DNA of 22,500 nucleotides from Chromera velia. Taxonomy: Eukaryota > Sar > Chromeraceae. A program made the translations under genes and the position numbers. The stretch is taken from contig JAHBMJ010000836.1 in NCBI GenBank assembly GCA_018398765.1, forward strand, positions 8,611-31,110, read 5' to 3'. The notes under the pieces are model-generated. The model saw only the letters and a list, made by a program, of their open reading frames with translations, did not search any database and was not told the DNA's origin. Below, piece after piece: positions 1-9,143 of this stretch. Numbering within the stretch: position 1 is the stretch's first letter; every line of letters starts with the position of its first letter.

Positions 1-13
1 GGGGGGGGGGGGG
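1..13. repeat. poly-G run at window edge
   Basis: Thirteen G bases open the window. A pure homopolymer at the first base is more likely a contig edge or a sequencing tail than a biological element. Confidence 0.6.
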
Positions 14-287
14 ATTGAGAGATACAAACAATTTTTATAAGATCATATTCCGCAAAACACAGTCTTATTCAGAAAATAGAGATCAGACATTATTGGATAT
101 TTGTTCCCTTGATTGACTGAGTGTGCTCCATTGAGTATACAGTTGGAGAGATTTTGAGTTCTTTCTGCACAATTTTGGCCAGTCACATCCATTTATCCCT
201 TCTCCATCGTTCCCACTCTCTCGACCAACTTCTTTGCTCTTCCTCTCCATTTTCCTTTTCTCACCTGCAACCCCATCTCTTCTCTTT

Positions 288-289
288 AG

Positions 290-378
<89 letters not shown>

Positions 379-412
379 CTCCCCCCCCCTCTCTCTCTTG
401 CCCTCTCTCTCT
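288..412. repeat. CT/TTTC microsatellite
   Basis: A long (CT)n tract broken by a few TTTC units and one run of C. Open frames across it on both strands are low-complexity Ser/Leu or Arg/Glu translations and are not genes. Confidence 0.95.
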
Positions 413-423
413 CTGCATATGTC

Positions 424-542
424 TGTATGTATATATATATATGTATATATATATATATGTGTGTGTGTATATATATATGTGTGTGTGTGTGTGTGTATAT
501 GTATATGTGTGTGTGTGTGTGTGTGTATGTATGTGTGTGTGA
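424..542. repeat. TA/TG microsatellite
   Basis: Alternating (TA)n and (TG)n blocks follow the CT tract directly, making a compound microsatellite of about 250 bases with it. Alternating purine-pyrimidine DNA of this kind can adopt Z-form; nothing suggests a function here. Confidence 0.95.
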
Positions 543-634
543 TAATTTTCTCTTTTGCTTCCGATTTCCCTTTCTTCCTCTACAGAAACCAACGATTCCC
601 AGACATTTCTATATACAAATGCATTCATATAGTG

Positions 635-710
635 CAAGAATGTTTTCCTCGGTTGAGAGGGAGCACGTGCTTCAAGAATGCTTCCTTCAGTTGAGGGGGA
701 GCATGCAGCG
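635..710. repeat. two-copy 38-base tandem repeat
   Basis: Two diverged copies of a 38-base unit start at CAAGAATG (635 and 673) and both carry a TTGAG-x-GGGAGCA block. No gene is visible around it. Confidence 0.7.
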
Positions 711-1017
711 AACGGAAGGGAGGGCAAGTGTACAGTGATGAAACAGCACCTTGGGGAGTACCGAAACCACCGTGACCTGACTTTACTTGACTGACTTCAT
801 CCGACTGACTTCACTTCGCTGTATGTTCAAACAACACTTAAAAAACTTTTGTTCGGACAGTTGAAGACCTCGACTCTTACCGGTAAGTTGAAAATACAAG
901 GCATTTTTTTCTAGGACTACCAGAATTGTGGGTGGCCATCAGAGAGGCCCCCCCTGGGGGTAGAGCACCAGAGGCGTCAATTTGATGAGAGAGAAAACGA
1001 AGGCCTTCTATAGCTAA

Positions 1018-2375
1018 ATGAACACTGATCTCACCACCTTTCAGCAAAAAATTCTTTATCAGCCTTCAGATATTGTGGAGGGGGAGCAGGCAGCCAACGG
1101 GGGGGAGGGGAAATGCAGGGTGATACGCCAGCAGCTCGAAGAATTCAGAGACTATCCGGAAGTGTCTGTACACGAGTGTGGGGCAAAGCCGAGAGCAATA
1201 GATTGGGCAATCGAAAAGGAGACGAGGATGGCGATGAAGACCCTCGCGCCCGTGGTACACAACGCCATCCTCGGTTTCCAAACGTGGGACAAGGATTTTA
1301 TTCCTTTGTAGGCAAAGGTAAGGGAAAAGGGGTTTTATATCATAATCCTTTAGAAAGCGAAAGCCCGGGACACTGTGATTCAGAAACAGTTCCAGTGCAT
1401 ATGGTGCACGCCTTTTGACCTCTTGTTGGGGGAGATTGGAGTCCCTCCTACCCAGGAGGACCGAGAATAAAACGCGTACCTCAGGGGATACAATGACAGC
1501 ACCAGGACACGTGGTTTGTAGATACGTCATTGGGAGGACGAGTTGAGGCAGAGGGAGGCAGTACTGGTCCAGGGGAAGGGGATAGGAGGGGGCCCTTTTC
1601 CAGAGGGAGAGGGAACTTCAAGTGATATGGGGAGGGAGGCCTGAGCCCTCGATGTGGAGGGAGAAAAGATTGGAGGGACTCTGGAGCTTTAGCCCATGAT
1701 TGAAGGTAAGTGCATCAAGTGCTCAGAAGCTTCCTAACCGTTCGGGGGCTTCTGACGTTGACCATCTACAAAGATGGTATGGAATGTATTTGTGACTCTT
1801 TGTCTGCCTGTTTTTTGGTCTGTCTGTCTGCCTGCTTATCTCTCTCCCCCTCTCTTTTTCTGTGTATGTGGAGGGGGGGGGGGGTGTGTGCATGTGTGTG
1901 CATATATTTGTGCATGTGTATAATTTTTTCTTCTTAATTAATTGCCTTCCTCTTTTGCTCTCCAGTCCCTTCATTTCTTCCTTGAAGATCTCTCTACTCT
2001 GGCCCTTCTCAGAGTCTCTCTCTCTCTCTCTCTCTCTTTTTCTCTCTCTTCATCTTCTTTTTCTTCTTCTTCTTCTTCTTCTTTTCTCTCTCCTGCTTGA
2101 CTCTCCAGCTGTTAGTTCTTATACTACCCCAGTTTTGTTTGATTTTCCTCTGTGATGATTGATTTCCTTCAGGAGAGCCTGGCGAGCACCCTCTTGAACG
2201 AGCCCCAAGGAGGTGTCAGATAAAAGCGATGATTCATCATATGTCGGCCTTCTTCGAGCCGAAAAGCCCTAAAAGATGTGCAGACACAGAAGATTTGCCG
2301 CCCAACATCCAATCATCTCTTAAAGCGATGAGCCCGAGGCGATGGTTGGAAACCGCAGGACGCCAGCTAGGCTGA
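1018..2375 (+). pseudogene. decayed two-exon coding frame of unknown family
   Basis: I do not recognise the product. One forward frame from the ATG at 1018 gives 97 codons of good protein-like sequence (for example VIRQQLEEFRDYPEVSV), then a TAG at 1309. The same frame stays protein-like to 1705, interrupted by stops at 1309, 1351, 1468, 1519, 1642 and 1690; a stretch between them reads FQCIWCTPFDLLLGEIG. The frame reaches a strong donor (GAAG^GTAAGT, intron from 1706) in phase 1. The acceptor TTTCCTTCAG ends at 2172, and the exon from 2173 continues in the matching phase for about 66 codons to a TGA at 2373-2375, with basic Ser-Pro motifs (KSPKR, MSPRRW). The intron holds CT and CTT microsatellites. 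Alternatively, a live 70-residue protein starts at the ATG at 1696, just before the donor. The multi-stop upstream part argues for a relic. Splice calls are inferred. Confidence 0.4.
2018..2092. repeat. CT and CTT microsatellite within the putative intron
   Basis: (CT)n followed by (TTC)n, lying upstream of the predicted acceptor at 2172. It may act as part of an extended pyrimidine tract, but is otherwise simple sequence. Confidence 0.9.
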
Positions 2376-2515
2376 CAAGCTTTATTCTTCATGCAGTATG
2401 GAGACCTAGTAAGCATGTATCCTCTGCGCCTCCTGAAAGTGCATTTCGTGTAAGCGTACCTTGTATCAGAAGTAGTTAACGTTCTTGTTCTTTAAGTGCC
2501 CGTTCCTTTACTCTC

Positions 2516-2587
2516 TAGCTCTCTCTCTCTCTCTCTCTCTCCCTCCCTCCCTCTCTCTCTCTCTCTCCCTCCCTCCCTCCCTCCCTC
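2516..2587. repeat. CT/CCCT microsatellite
   Basis: (CT)n blocks alternate with (CCCT)n. No coding sequence is visible on either side. Confidence 0.9.
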
Positions 2588-3787
2588 TGGGGGACCTTCC
2601 CTCTCCTTTATACTCTCTTTGAGGTATGTATGTGTTTGTTTATTTATGTCTCTGTCTGTCTATATATAGAGACCGGATGATGAGTTAGTGTTGGACTTGC
2701 TGAGGGAGGGAAACGAGAGAGAAAAGGGAGACTTGGAGGTAGAGACTCCAGCGAAAGCGAGACAATGTTTAAGCGGAACGACCCCCCCTCCCTGGAGGAG
2801 TAGGTTTCTGATGTGCTTTGTTCCTGACAAGCCGTCAGCGCATGCAAGTACATCTTGTAGTTTGTAGTTTGCTGCCAATGACTATTGTTCAAAATAATTT
2901 CGTCGTCTTCTCTTACTAGACGTCTAAATTTTAAATCCTATACCCTTTCATTCAATGATGATGGAAAGAGAAAAAAGACTGCATGGAACCTTTAAAACTA
3001 GCTTTAAAATCTTAGTCTACCCCATTTGTAATCAATTTTTTTATTTATATACATGACAGGCCCTCTAATTTAGTCTAGTTAACTTATTACATCATACTTA
3101 AAACAATAATGTTCATGAGTTTATTTCTCTTTTTTTGTTGTTGTTAAAGTTTACTAAAATTTGACGTTGTCTGAAAACAGTTAATTGTCGTAACAATGTC
3201 GTTTAATAATTTATATTTTTATGCATATCGAATTCAAAATGCCTGAGTGTGATTAATCATTATTTATATTTTTCTATAGCAAAGGTTCATCATCACATAT
3301 GTTGTTGCCTGAGCTTATACAGATATACTCGTACTAAACCATACTTTTAGTTTTCGTTTCAAAACACATATTTTAATTATTTAAATTTATTTTCCTTTGT
3401 TTTTTCGGTTCAGCCTGTTCTCGATCTCTTCATGAATCGACTATGAATCGATTTAATTGGACGTTAGGAAAAGGAGGAAGGTCCCTGGAAGGAATCAATT
3501 TCTGGGTATCTCTGGCAATGATGCGCCTGCAAGACCATCAGAGCACACACACCTAGACACACATGCAGTGTGGGGCTGTGTAGCCAGTGTTGCACGCGTC
3601 AAATCACGAGCCAAGGCAGCCAAGTACAAAACCAAGCAGCGCAAAACTTCTTTCCCAAGGGACGAACAGAAGTCGAATTAAGAAGCGCAAAGTTATTGAA
3701 TTGAATTCAATTGATTGAGACAACTTGAATTTGAAGAGTGAGCACTCCCGCAAGTCCAAATTGAGGAGGGTCAGGTGCGAAGAAGAG

Positions 3788-3822
<35 letters not shown>

Positions 3823-4244
3823 GCTCCCCCCTCTTATTTAATACATGACCTCTTCCCGCACACATTCGGGATCGTCTCTCCTCCAGGTGCAGCAATCAGA
3901 AGTTGACAGCTGGGGGACGAAGATGAAAAAACAAAAATGAGAAGCGAGGAAGAGGAAGAAAGAACAAAAGAAGTCAGGTCAGAGTCTCGACCGATCGGAA
4001 GGAAAGGCACAAGGGCAAAGAGGGAAACAGACAAGACAAAGGAAGTCAAATAAATGACAAAAACAAAGGAAGTCCGAGAAAGGAAGCCAGGGTCTCCTTT
4101 GCATTCCATCTTCTCCCCCCCCCCTTTCCCACTTCTTCCTCTCATCTATATTCACCTTCTCCTACAGACTGCCCTCTCAGTCAGGGCCCGTCTCTGTCAC
4201 CAGTGGCGGCAGCCTGAGAGAGAGAGGCAGCTGCGGAGGTTCCC
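2588..4244. other. spacer without a recognisable gene
   Basis: About 1.6 kb. The part near 2900-3450 is AT-rich with short A and T runs. The part near 3450-4244 is of mixed composition and includes a pure (CT) tract at 3791-3820 and a purine-rich stretch on the plus strand. Open frames here are short, compositionally biased or start at non-ATG codons. The right end is the 3' flank of the minus-strand gene that stops at 4245. Confidence 0.6.
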
Positions 4245-6831
4245 TTAATTGTCATCACAGCACGATCCTCCTCTCTCCTCTGGAGCCTCTCCTCTCCTCT
4301 CAACTTTTCTGTCTGTCCGAATGGCACCTCTCTTCTGCCCTTCTTCGTCCCGGGTTCTCATTCTCTCCTCTACCAGATCGAAAGACTGCCCGGAAACGAC
4401 CAGGAAGCCGGAAGATGTGCGTGTGAGCGGAGGGAGGTGAGTGAGGGATGGGCAGCCTTCTTCTGCAGGGAAAGGCTCGGTCTCACTCTTCATCAGTCCC
4501 TCACGATCATCGGGAGGGCAGGAGGACCTGGTGTCTGCAGTCGTCTTGCCGTCCGCAGAGAAGAGGGGAGAGACGCGCATCACAAGGATCAGATCCCGAC
4601 CCGCAACGACAAAGGCCTCCTTCTCTTCCTTCTTCAGCTTTCTGTCTCTCTCCACTCTCTCCCTTTGCATCCGTATCTGCTCATCCTTCTCAAAAAGCAG
4701 CAGACGCTCAGTGAGGAAAGAGGGAAGACACACGACGGAATCGACTCTAGGACTTTCGTGCGAGTCCGCTGCTACAGTGTTCTTCAAAACTGCAGTACTT
4801 GCCCCCTCCCCCCCTGTCTGTGCGTTTGCCGTCCCCTCTTTCGGAAGAGTACTCGAGTCGTTCTCTCCCTCTCCCCCAATCTTTGCCGTCTTCTCCTTCA
4901 GGACAGACAGACCAACAAACGAACCCCCTCCCTCTCCGTCGCCGTCTCCCTGCACCTCTGCCTTCCCCTCTTCGATGACAACAGACTCTGACCCGACTGC
5001 CGGAAGAACATATGAGACGTTCTGAGACACCGACACAGACAGAGACAAGGAAAGAGACAGACTGTCCATCAGAGGACCCTGCCGTGTCGCTGCGGTGGTC
5101 TGAGAGATGATCAGAGAGGAATGTTGAATGCACACACCAGAGGGGCCTGTGTTTGGGTTCCCTTTCTCTCCTTCTGTCGTTTCACGAGGACGGGAAGGAA
5201 GTCTGGGGGTTTCTGAAAGTCTATGAGACGGCTGTGAAACAGGAAATGTGGAGCTGCGTCTACGACTGTAGTAGGCGATCTTCTCCTGTCTGTCAGACTG
5301 GATGTTTTTGACTAATCCGATCAACTCCTCCACGGACCAGTACACTTCGGAGGATTCACTATCGCCAGATGTCTGGTCACTCGAGTTGTCATCTTCCTGG
5401 TCGGATAAGTCAGGGTCTCGTTCTGTTTTTGGGGAGGAAGAGTCAAAATTGTCCCTCTCTTTCTCTTTCTTGTTCTCTTCAAAGAGAGGGAGCAGGTCGT
5501 CCCACTCCCCTGGAAAGGATGAGTGGGTACTCTGGTTGTGCCTCTCTTGGTCAGAGGAAATGGACGCATCTCTGGGGAAGAAGACGGGGGGTGAGGAGGG
5601 AAAGTTGGCATCTTCCTTCGGTTTGAAGAAGCCTTTCAATGCCTGCTTGTGCAATTCCTCCAAGACTTTCTCATAATCGACGAAGAAATATTTTTCCTCA
5701 ACCTCACCAAAAGAAGGCCCCACTTTCCATCTTGAGAGAACATCCTCCAATGCTTCTCTGCTGTCTCCATTCACTTTGAAATGTCTTTCTGCTGTTTCGA
5801 GATCAACAGAAATGACCCGAAGACACTCTTCCCAGGGTTTTTTTCTCTTCTCATCAAGTTCCTTCCAACGTTCGGCTGACGCTTCGCGCAGACGTTCGAA
5901 CTTGTCGACCCTCTCAGAGAGAGACAACGGGCCCCCTCTCTTCTTCTCATACTCCCCCCGAGCCTTTAGGACTCTCTCCTGACAAGGCAGAGTCTCGTCC
6001 CTCTCAATCACCCCACAGGGCAACACCCTCCACACACTCTCTCCTGTCACAGAGACCTCCCATGGAGGTTCTTCGGGAGGGCACAGAGAGGAAAGAAACG
6101 CGTCGGCCTCTTTTCGAATCTCGAGATTCTCAAGAGGAGCCGCACCCCCCCCCCTCCTTCACATCGTCCAGAGAGAAGTCGAATGAGAGTTCCTCTGCGT
6201 AGAAAGAGGGCCGCAGGTCGGATGGGTCGGACACTCCGAGGGAAGGGAGGGGAAAGACGACACTCTCTTGGAGAGGAGGGGCCTTCCAGACAGAGGCCTC
6301 AAAGTTGTGATGCCAAAAGGGGGGGACACAGACGGGGTCCGACAGACGTCCTGCCCAGGGGAGACCTTTGACCCCCCCTTCTGTTTTCTTTCCAAGTGCC
6401 CATCTGTCTTTCTCTTCCTTTCGAAGCTCTTTGAGGGTTCGGACGATATCTCTCGTCTCCTTCAGGGAGTCCTCTTCTCCTTTTCCCGCCTCAGCCTCCG
6501 TAAGCGTGCTCAGATACTTCTCGAACACAATGTCCGACTCCCGACACAGAAACGCGAGGGAAGAGGCGAGAAGGACAGACGCCCCCTGCTTCTTCTCTTC
6601 TCCCTCCGAACTTCCCGCCCTGCCTCCTCCCACTCCTCCACTCTCTTTGTTGTCTTCCAGGTCTCGAGCGTACATTCCTTTACTCTCCCTGACGATCTGT
6701 CGAATCTTCTCCTTCACATTCGCCAGTCGACTCGCAGCCTCCTCCCTTGCTCTCTTAGCAAGAGGGGACGAGGGAAGAAGGGCGTTTCTCTTCTTGGCGA
6801 ATGCAGAACGAGACTCTCTTTGCTTTCTCAT
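4245..6831 (-). CDS. acidic coiled-coil-like protein, frame broken at a 10-base G run
   Basis: Two minus-strand frames lie end to end: ATG at 6831 (MRKQRESRSAFAKKRN) to a stop just after the poly-C at 6145-6154, and an open frame from there to TAA at 4245. With nine instead of ten G on the coding strand, the first frame runs straight into the second (junction KEGGG-AAPLENLEI), giving about 861 residues. The downstream frame has no ATG near its start, only a GTG, which supports one gene. The product is unknown: a basic N-terminus, Lys/Glu-rich helices, then Ser/Asp/Glu-rich low complexity. A segment in the middle (WKELDEKRKKPWEE) resembles the second half of an HMG box, but the first half is not convincing and I do not assign it. 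A small upstream exon (ATG 6938, intron 6904-6855 ending TTTCTGCAG) would add an in-frame start but implies a 50-base intron. No signal peptide or membrane segment is visible. Confidence 0.6.
6145..6154. other. 10-base C run causing the frame break
   Basis: The run reads as ten G on the coding strand. Removing one base, or adding two, fuses the flanking open frames over about 2.6 kb. Homopolymer indels are a common assembly error, but this site could also be length-variable in cells. Confidence 0.75.
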
Positions 6832-6941
6832 GTCCTCTCCGGCGTCTTTGTGGCCTGCAGAAAGGGGAGGGTTGTGAGGATTTCATCATTTTCGTCTGCT
6901 TGACTCCGGCTTTCTTTTCCGACGTGCGCGTTCTCCATCGC

Positions 6942-7394
6942 TCAAGCATGCATGGGTCCTCCCTGTGCAGACGGAAGGAAGAACGGGGAAGCGAAAGGGG
7001 AGAAGTTCATTGACATCCGCTTGCACACAAAGGAGAGGCGGGCTGGATCGATTCTCCATATGATCTCTGCACGTCGGCCTTTTGTCACCGTTTCCTTGCT
7101 GTGCGGATACAGAGACGGCTTGTGCTTGAGACAGGGCCTACCTTCGCCCTGCAGACGGGAGACGAAGCTGAGAATCCGATGCAGAGAGTGCTCGTCAGGC
7201 ACCGAGGACATGGAGAAGCAAAAGCCGTTCACCGCAGACTGAACACACAGGAAATGTTGGAACGGGGACTCTGGAAGTTTCGGTCCACTTCTGTCTAACA
7301 GTCCTCTCTCCCACAGAGTGGGCTCTTCCAGGTTGACGCGAGGGGGCTTCCTCAAGTCGATAGGAGGCACCGGGGAGGAGCCGAGGCGTGTACA
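6942..7394 (-). other. in-frame continuation past the TAG of the zinc-motif gene
   Basis: Directly after the TAG at 7397-7395 the same frame continues for about 150 codons to a stop at 6942. Segments such as LPESPFQHFLCVQSAVNGFC and SVPDEHSLHRILSFVSRL look coding. A possible donor after RLQGE (GAAG^GTAGGC, near 7140) would make this an internal exon part. It is either the rest of a gene whose second zinc motif carries a nonsense codon, or open sequence in a 3' region. Confidence 0.35.
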
Positions 7395-8453
7395 CTATGT
7401 GCATAGAGATCGATGAACCCCGTGCGTGCAGATTTTCTTCAGGGCCTCGTCCTTTTTGCATTGAGGGCATGCCCCTGTCTTCGGGTTGCCATGAGCACAC
7501 ATGAGAGGGTCGGTTTTCTTGCAGGAGACTGGGAGGGATGACATTTCTCTGCTCTTTGGATCTGGAGGGTCTTTCTGCTCTCCCTCTTCCTTCTCTGGTT
7601 CCTTCTTCTCTGAATCTGTCGGGGAAGTCTCTTGCTTCTTCTCAACAGAGGTGTCAGCAGTCTTGGGTGGAGCTTCTGGTGCAACCTGATCCTCTGTTTT
7701 CAGTCCCTTCGAAGAATCGCAACAGCCTGCAGTCGGAATGGAAAAGCGCTTTGGTGAACCTTCTGAAGTGAAAGGTGAACTTAGGGGAAAGCGAAGCACA
7801 ACACAGAATCAGCCGAGACACGTACGAAGTCCTATCACACCAACAGGCGATGTGAAATCATGCCGAGAAACGCTGAAGATTCAACCGGTTGATTGAAACG
7901 AAATTCGATTGTGTCCAATAACATCACCAAATCACCTGTACACTTTTCGAAAACCCAACATTTGAAAAACTGTCACAGTGGTGCACTCACTGCTCGCAAG
8001 TGTGCGTAGAGCAACACTCTGTATGCAGATCTGACCTGATCTGGTTCCCATGGAGTCATCTCGTCCTGTTTGCACATGGAAAGGACCATGACTGGAGTCC
8101 CCGGCTTCAACTTTTGCCTTCTGTGGGAATTTCTGTCTGATTTTGTGCAACAGGTTTTCGATCTGTTCCCGTGCGTTCTCGAACAAATTTGCCTTCAAGA
8201 GAAGCCGCGATCTGTAGTATAGAAGCTGCACCATCTGGTCTGAAAGGAAATTGGGGTCTCCATCTTGCAGAGCGTTAATCCGAGCTCTGGCAGAAATGGC
8301 GACATCAAGATACTTCAGTGCAGGCCTGTAGGACACCTTCCCAGACTCTTGAGACAAACGAGGGTTGTTCTCCTTCTGCTTACTCAAAGAAAGGTATTTC
8401 TTTTCGTAGTCGAGAAGACGTCTCTCTTCAGACTGGGAGGGAGAAGAACTCAT
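7395..8453 (-). CDS. two-exon gene: helical N-terminal part plus CxHG zinc-motif C-terminal part
   Basis: Exon 1 runs from the ATG at 8453 (MSSSPSQSEERRLLDYEKKY) to a consensus donor at 7991/7990 (GAGCA^GTGAGT). Residues 40-110 look like paired amphipathic helices, TPR-like in feel, but I find no clear TPR consensus. Exon 2 starts at 7726 after CATTCCGACTGCAG. It encodes an acidic Lys/Glu/Pro linker and then two motifs of the form C-x-H-G-x(5-6)-C-x2-C: CAHGNPKTGACPQC, and CTHGVHRSLCT followed by a TAG stop and another Cys codon. Such short Cys/His motifs are typical zinc-binding repeats in protist proteins. Near 8112 the better-looking reading moves by one base. The phase-1 splice matches the uncorrected frame, so the exact protein is uncertain. 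After the stop, the same frame stays open to 6942. Function unknown. Confidence 0.5.
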
Positions 8454-8769
8454 GCTTCGAAGTGCGTGTAGACGGATCTGATCGATGGAGATCTGCGTGA
8501 CAAAAGGTGGCGGCGCAAAACGGGCTGAGGAGACGCAGTGAGTCGGCTTGAACTTCCAACTCAATTGCGCCTCCTTCCGGAAAGCGACGTCGACTACGTG
8601 CTATTGGACAAGTCACTCAGATCCTCTGAAGCTCAAAACCTCTTATGCTGACTGGTAACTCCGACTCACTGCATGATACTCACTGCATCAAAATGCACAA
8701 TTAACGATCAATTAACGTGGCTCTTAATTAATTATATAGGAGCTCGGAAGCTCGAGCGCGCGTGCGCGC

Positions 8770-8937
8770 TGCATGCATGTATTCGCTTATTCGGTTTGCG
8801 GATCTATGCGGATCTTAATTGCATGCATGAAGGCATGCATGCGCGCGCGCGCATTTCGAGCGAATTCTTAAGGCACGCTCATGCATGCACGAAAGCTGAT
8901 TTTTTTAAAAAAAAAATTGCATGCATGTGCATATGCA
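8770..8937. promoter_or_regulatory. cluster of TGCATGCA palindromes in a divergent promoter
   Basis: Exact TGCATGCA occurs at 8770-8777, 8820-8827, 8882-8889 and 8918-8925. TGCATGC sits at 8836-8842 and a TGCATATGCA variant at 8928-8937. A (GC)n tract lies at 8841-8851. The region separates the minus-strand gene starting at 8453 from the plus-strand gene starting at 9144. TGCATGC-type sites are known ApiAP2 targets in apicomplexans; assigning that role here is inference. Confidence 0.55.
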
Positions 8938-9065
8938 TGGCCATCGAACATTTTGCTTTTCATTCGAGCAGCATGCACAGTTCGACCTCTCCCATCGGTC
9001 AATGGAGCTCTCAGAAACATTGTGTAGAGGTCTGACCTTCGTGCAGTCAATGGTAACGGTCTGGG

Positions 9066-9073
9066 TATAAAAG
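9066..9073 (+). promoter_or_regulatory. TATA box (TATAAAAG)
   Basis: A full TATA consensus lies 71 bases before the ATG at 9144. It predicts transcription starting near 9095-9100 and a short 5' leader of about 45-50 bases. It is downstream of the TGCATGCA cluster and on the correct strand for the secreted-protein gene. Confidence 0.55.
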
Positions 9074-9143
9074 AACGTTCCATGAACTGAGAAACGTGTA
9101 TATATAGAGAGAAAATTCAAGTCGCAGACGTTGAATCCGTGCA

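Noticed and set aside
83..738. Open frames on both strands across the opening microsatellites
   Set aside because: Translations are runs of Ser/Leu, Tyr/Val/Cys or Arg/Glu from simple repeats; no protein-like segment.
1066..1530. Minus-strand 154-codon frame opposite the decayed forward frame
   Set aside because: The forward frame looks more protein-like and connects in phase to a splice site; the minus frame has no supporting context.
4437..5025. Long plus-strand frames inside the 4.2-6.8 kb gene
   Set aside because: Ser/Leu/Pro-rich antisense shadows of a Glu/Lys/Ser-rich coding strand.
4245..6050. Independent gene starting at 6050
   Set aside because: The start would be GTG, not ATG, and the frame is open upstream to the poly-C run; better explained as part of one gene with a frame break.
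7932..8564. Start at 8564 for the zinc-motif gene
   Set aside because: That codon is TTG on the coding strand; the first in-frame ATG is at 8453.
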